From Microbacterium caowuchunii (lineage in GTDB: Bacteria > Actinomycetota > Actinomycetes > Actinomycetales > Microbacteriaceae): a stretch of 64,000 nucleotides of DNA. Positions 61,363-64,000 of this stretch are shown one piece after another. The stretch lies in the NCBI RefSeq assembly GCF_008727755.1, contig NZ_CP044231.1:434001-498000 (forward strand), in the 5' to 3' direction. The translations under genes were made by a program, and so were the position numbers. Every line of letters begins with the position of its first letter. The first letter of the stretch is position 1. The notes below the pieces were generated by a model, which saw nothing but the letters and a program-made list of their open reading frames with translations, did no database searches and was not told the DNA's origin.

Positions 61363-61722
61363 ATGGCGAAGATCAAGAAGGGTGACCTGGTTCAGGTCAT
61401 CACGGGCGCCAAGCCCGAGCGTGGCGGCGACCGCGGCAAGCAGGGCAAGGTCCTCGAGGTCCTGGCCGAGCAGAACCGCGTCATCGTCGAGGGCGTGAAC
61501 TACGTCACCAAGCACAACCGCGTCGGCCAGACCCAGCGCGGAACGAAGACGGGTGGCATCGAGACGTTCGAGGCCCCCATCCACATCTCCAACGTCGCCG
61601 TCGTCGACCCCTCGACCAAGAAGCCGACCCGCGTCGGCCGCCGGGTCGAGGAGCAGACGAAGGACGGCGTGAAGCGCACCGTCCGTGTGCGGTTCGCGAA
61701 GAAGTCAGGTAAGGACCTCTGA
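61363..61722 (+). CDS. rplX: 50S ribosomal protein L24
   Basis: This 119-residue protein starts 50S assembly. Its KOW motif is [26 protein letters not shown] near the start, followed by [15 protein letters not shown] and a [16 protein letters not shown] segment. Its stop overlaps the rplE ATG as TGATG. Length and sequence are usual for actinobacteria. Confidence 0.98.
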   Translation: MAKIKKGDLVQVITGAKPERGGDRGKQGKVLEVLAEQNRVIVEGVNYVTKHNRVGQTQRGTKTGGIETFEAPIHISNVAVVDPSTKKPTRVGRRVEEQTKDGVKRTVRVRFAKKSGKDL

Positions 61723-62312
61723 TGAGCACCGACACTGCCGCGCCGGCTGGCAAGATCCAGCCGCGCCTGAAGCAGAAGTACCGCAACGAGATCCAGCAGA
61801 AGCTGCAGGAAGAGTTCGGCTACAAGAACGTCAACCAGATCCCCCGCCTCGTGAAGGTCGTGGTGAACACCGGTGTCGGCGAGGCAGCTCGCGACAGCAA
61901 GGTGATCGATGGTGCGGTCGACGACCTCACCAAGATCACCGGTCAGAAGCCGGTCGTCACCAAGGCCCGCAAGTCCATCGCGCAGTTCAAGCTGCGCGAG
62001 GGTCAGGCCATCGGCGCGCACGTCACCCTCCGTGGTGACCGCGCCTGGGAGTTCCTGGACCGCCTGGTCAACCTCGCCCTGCCCCGCATCCGCGACTTCC
62101 GCGGCCTCAGCGACAAGCAGTTCGACGGCCACGGCAACTACACGTTCGGTCTGCAGGAGCAGTCGGTCTTCCACGAGATCGACCAGGACAAGATCGATCG
62201 CGTCCGCGGTTTCGACATCACGGTCGTCACCGACGCGACCACGGATGCAGAGGGCCGCGCCCTCCTGCGTCACATCGGCTTCCCGTTCCAGCAGGCCGAA
62301 GAACAGAAGTAA
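61722..62312 (+). CDS. rplE: 50S ribosomal protein L5
   Basis: This 196-residue protein of the central protuberance binds 5S rRNA. It has [40 protein letters not shown] and the [19 protein letters not shown] motif. In many actinobacteria a zinc-type rpsN follows directly; here only a 90-nt gap precedes rpsH, so S14 must be encoded elsewhere. Confidence 0.98.
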   Translation: MSTDTAAPAGKIQPRLKQKYRNEIQQKLQEEFGYKNVNQIPRLVKVVVNTGVGEAARDSKVIDGAVDDLTKITGQKPVVTKARKSIAQFKLREGQAIGAHVTLRGDRAWEFLDRLVNLALPRIRDFRGLSDKQFDGHGNYTFGLQEQSVFHEIDQDKIDRVRGFDITVVTDATTDAEGRALLRHIGFPFQQAEEQK

Positions 62313-62347
62313 CACCCCACGTCGGCAACCGCCGACAACCACCACCA

Positions 62348-62382
62348 CAGGTCGGCCGTCGCGTAACGGCGGCCGAAACCTG
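62348..62382 (+). other. Hairpin in the rplE-rpsH gap
   Basis: CAGGT (62348-62352) pairs with ACCTG (62378-62382) and CGGCCG (62353-62358) with CGGCCG (62370-62375), with a 2-base bulge. It lies where rpsN often sits. It may stabilise or process the transcript, or be an S8-related regulatory site; neither is shown. Confidence 0.4.
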
Positions 62383-62402
62383 GTGAACGAAGGACACATC
62401 AC

Positions 62403-62801
62403 ATGACGATGACAGACCCGGTCGCAGATCTGCTGACCCGTCTGCGCAACGCGAATTCGGCACACCACGACTCCGTGTCGCTGCCGAGCTCGAAGCTCAA
62501 GACCAACATCGCCGACATCCTCAAGCAGGAGGGCTACATCGCGGGCTGGGAGGTCTCCGATGCACGTGTCGGCCAGACCCTGACGCTCACGCTGAAGTAC
62601 GGCCCGAACCGCGAGCGGTCGATCGCCGGCATCAAGCGCGTGTCGAAGCCCGGTCTTCGCGTCTACGCGAAGTCGACCGAGATCCCCACCGTCCTCGGTG
62701 GCCTCGGCGTGGCCATCCTGTCCACCTCCTCCGGTCTGCTCACGGACCGTCAGGCCGAGTCGAAGGGCGTGGGTGGGGAAGTCCTCGCCTACGTGTGGTG
62801 A
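62403..62801 (+). CDS. rpsH: 30S ribosomal protein S8
   Basis: This 132-residue protein binds the central domain of 16S rRNA and in many bacteria represses the spc operon. It has [21 protein letters not shown] at the start (split by two possible ATGs at 62403 and 62409) and [17 protein letters not shown] followed by the [12 protein letters not shown] motif. It ends 6 nt before rplF. Confidence 0.98.
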   Translation: MTMTDPVADLLTRLRNANSAHHDSVSLPSSKLKTNIADILKQEGYIAGWEVSDARVGQTLTLTLKYGPNRERSIAGIKRVSKPGLRVYAKSTEIPTVLGGLGVAILSTSSGLLTDRQAESKGVGGEVLAYVW

Positions 62802-62807
62802 CGAACA

Positions 62808-63344
62808 ATGTCACGTATCGGACGTCTTCCCATCGACATCCCCTCGGGCGTCACCGTTTCGGTGGCCGGTAGGGACGTCAACGTCAAGGGCCCCAAGGGT
62901 GAGCTGTCGCTCACCGTGGCCTCGCCGATCGAGGTCAAGGTGGAGGAGAACCAGGTTCTCGTCACCCGCCCCGATGACGAGCGCGAGTCCCGGTCGCTCC
63001 ACGGCCTGACCCGCACGCTCATCAGCAACAACATCGTCGGCGTCACCGAGGGCTACACCAAGGGCCTCGAGGTCGTTGGAACGGGTTACCGCGTCGCCCA
63101 GAAGGGCTCGTCCGTCGAGTTCGCCCTCGGCTTCTCGCACCCCGTTCTGGTCGACCCGCCCGCAGGCATCACGTTCACGGTCGAGGGCAACAACAAGCTC
63201 ACCGTGAGCGGTATCGACAAGCAGGCCGTCGGTGAGGCTGCCGCCAACATCCGCAAGATCCGCAAGCCCGAGCCGTACAAGGGCAAGGGTGTGCGCTACG
63301 CCGGCGAGGTCGTTCGGCGCAAGGCCGGAAAGGCTGGTAAGTAA
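62808..63344 (+). CDS. rplF: 50S ribosomal protein L6
   Basis: This 178-residue protein lies near the factor-binding site. It begins [18 protein letters not shown], contains [20 protein letters not shown], and ends with the signature [19 protein letters not shown]. It is 2 nt before rplR. No unusual feature is seen. Confidence 0.98.
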   Translation: MSRIGRLPIDIPSGVTVSVAGRDVNVKGPKGELSLTVASPIEVKVEENQVLVTRPDDERESRSLHGLTRTLISNNIVGVTEGYTKGLEVVGTGYRVAQKGSSVEFALGFSHPVLVDPPAGITFTVEGNNKLTVSGIDKQAVGEAAANIRKIRKPEPYKGKGVRYAGEVVRRKAGKAGK

Positions 63345-63346
63345 CC

Positions 63347-63706
63347 ATGGCTGTGACTTCCAAGTCCGTCGCACGCGCGCGTCGCCACTCGCGTCTGCGC
63401 AAGAAGGTCGTCGGTACGGAGGCGCGTCCGCGTCTCGTCGTCAACCGTTCGGCCCGCCACGTCTTCGTCCAGGTGGTCGACGACAGCAAGGGCCACACGG
63501 TCGCGTCCGCTTCGACGCTCGAGTCGGACCTGCGCGCCTTCGACGGTGACAAGACCGCGAAGGCCCGCAAGGTCGGCGAGCTCGTCGCCGAGCGTGCCAA
63601 GGCCGCCGGAATCGTCGATGTCGTCTTCGACCGTGGTGGCAACCGCTACGCGGGTCGTGTCGCCGCCATCGCCGATGGCGCCCGCGAGGGAGGCCTGAAC
63701 CTGTGA
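63347..63706 (+). CDS. rplR: 50S ribosomal protein L18
   Basis: This 119-residue protein binds 5S rRNA together with L5. It has [20 protein letters not shown] at the start, [18 protein letters not shown] and the [20 protein letters not shown] end. Its stop overlaps the GTG at 63703 of rpsE in GTGA. Confidence 0.98.
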   Translation: MAVTSKSVARARRHSRLRKKVVGTEARPRLVVNRSARHVFVQVVDDSKGHTVASASTLESDLRAFDGDKTAKARKVGELVAERAKAAGIVDVVFDRGGNRYAGRVAAIADGAREGGLNL

Positions 63707-64000
63707 GCGAGAACAAGGAGAACGAAGTGACCGAAACCGCTCCGGCTGCGGCCGTGGCCGCGCCCGAGACGGCGGCTGCGGAGCGCGAGCCCCGCCGCGG
63801 TGGTCGCGAGCGCAACCCGAACCGCGACCGCAACTCGCGCGACCGCAACGAGAGCCAGTTCCTCGAGCGCGTCGTCACGATCAACCGCGTGTCCAAGGTC
63901 GTCAAGGGCGGTCGCCGCTTCAGCTTCACCGCCCTCGTGGTGGTCGGCGACGGCAACGGCCTCGTGGGTGTCGGCTACGGCAAGGCCCGCGAAGTGCCCC
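63703..64000 (+). CDS. rpsE: 30S ribosomal protein S5 (5' part, runs off the edge)
   Basis: The first 99 codons are visible. An Ala/Glu/Arg-rich, probably disordered amino extension of about 50 residues precedes the S5 core [40 protein letters not shown] and [11 protein letters not shown], where it is cut by the window end. I report the GTG at 63703, which overlaps the rplR stop; the GTG at 63727, with AAGGAG 6 nt upstream, is an equally good start. S5 helps decoding accuracy at the mRNA entry channel. Confidence 0.95.
   Translation, partial: MSENKENEVTETAPAAAVAAPETAAAEREPRRGGRERNPNRDRNSRDRNESQFLERVVTINRVSKVVKGGRRFSFTALVVVGDGNGLVGVGYGKAREVP

Overview
The window is about 64 kb of a high-GC actinobacterial chromosome, most likely a Microbacteriaceae member such as Microbacterium. 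The evidence is strong G/C bias at third codon positions, GTG/TTG starts, actinobacterial-type RpoB/RpoC, the rpoBC - rpsL-rpsG-fusA-tuf - S10/spc gene order, and LPXTG/LAXTG wall-anchored proteins. The assignment to genus is inference from overall protein character, not from a search.

Layout. (1) 1-4052: the start of a SprT-like gene, a TPR-like protein and a spermidine-synthase-like enzyme on the minus strand, then a 5-oxoprolinase pair (pxpA and a fused pxpB-pxpC) on the plus strand. (2) 4053-11832: rpoB-rpoC with a clear promoter and a perfect 17-bp hairpin after rpoC. (3) 11916-16438: five small membrane, secreted or unknown proteins, ending with a membrane-FHA fusion. (4) 16446-21164: the str operon rpsL-rpsG-fusA and tuf. 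(5) 21249-29558: one 2,622-residue sortase-anchored vWA/CnaB-like repeat protein, followed by a scrambled piece of tuf. (6) 29683-53954: a surface-polysaccharide locus. It holds VanZ, three stand-alone glycosyltransferases, a pyruvyl transferase, an asparagine-synthase-like amidotransferase, three GT2-GT4 fusion enzymes, an ABC exporter of TagG/TagH type, UDP-glucose dehydrogenase, a secreted glycosidase, a DUF4012 protein and the initiating polyprenyl-phosphate sugar transferase. (7) 54036-55276: a small LPXTG protein and the tail end of a decayed wall-anchored protein. (8) 55289-64000: the S10 and spc ribosomal-protein operons, running off the right edge inside rpsE.

How it fits together. 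The window is mostly transcription/translation core, but tuf and rpsJ, which are commonly close together, are separated by about 34 kb of cell-surface genes. The polysaccharide genes make a coherent ABC-transporter-dependent route. The WbaP-like enzyme would load the first sugar on undecaprenyl phosphate, Ugd would supply UDP-glucuronate, the GT4 and GT2-GT4 enzymes would extend the chain, and the pyruvyl transferase and Asn-synthase-like protein would decorate it. The TagGH-like pair would export it. The glycosidase and DUF4012 protein would act outside or at the membrane. The giant adhesin-like protein and the 178-residue LPXTG protein are probably attached to the wall by sortases encoded elsewhere.

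The most unusual observations are the chimeric tuf fragment downstream of the giant gene, an 11-codon leader ORF overlapping the giant gene's start, a shared 14-nt promoter element in front of two wall-protein genes, a transporter ATPase with its own membrane anchor and extracytoplasmic tail, and three dispersed GT2-GT4 paralogues.
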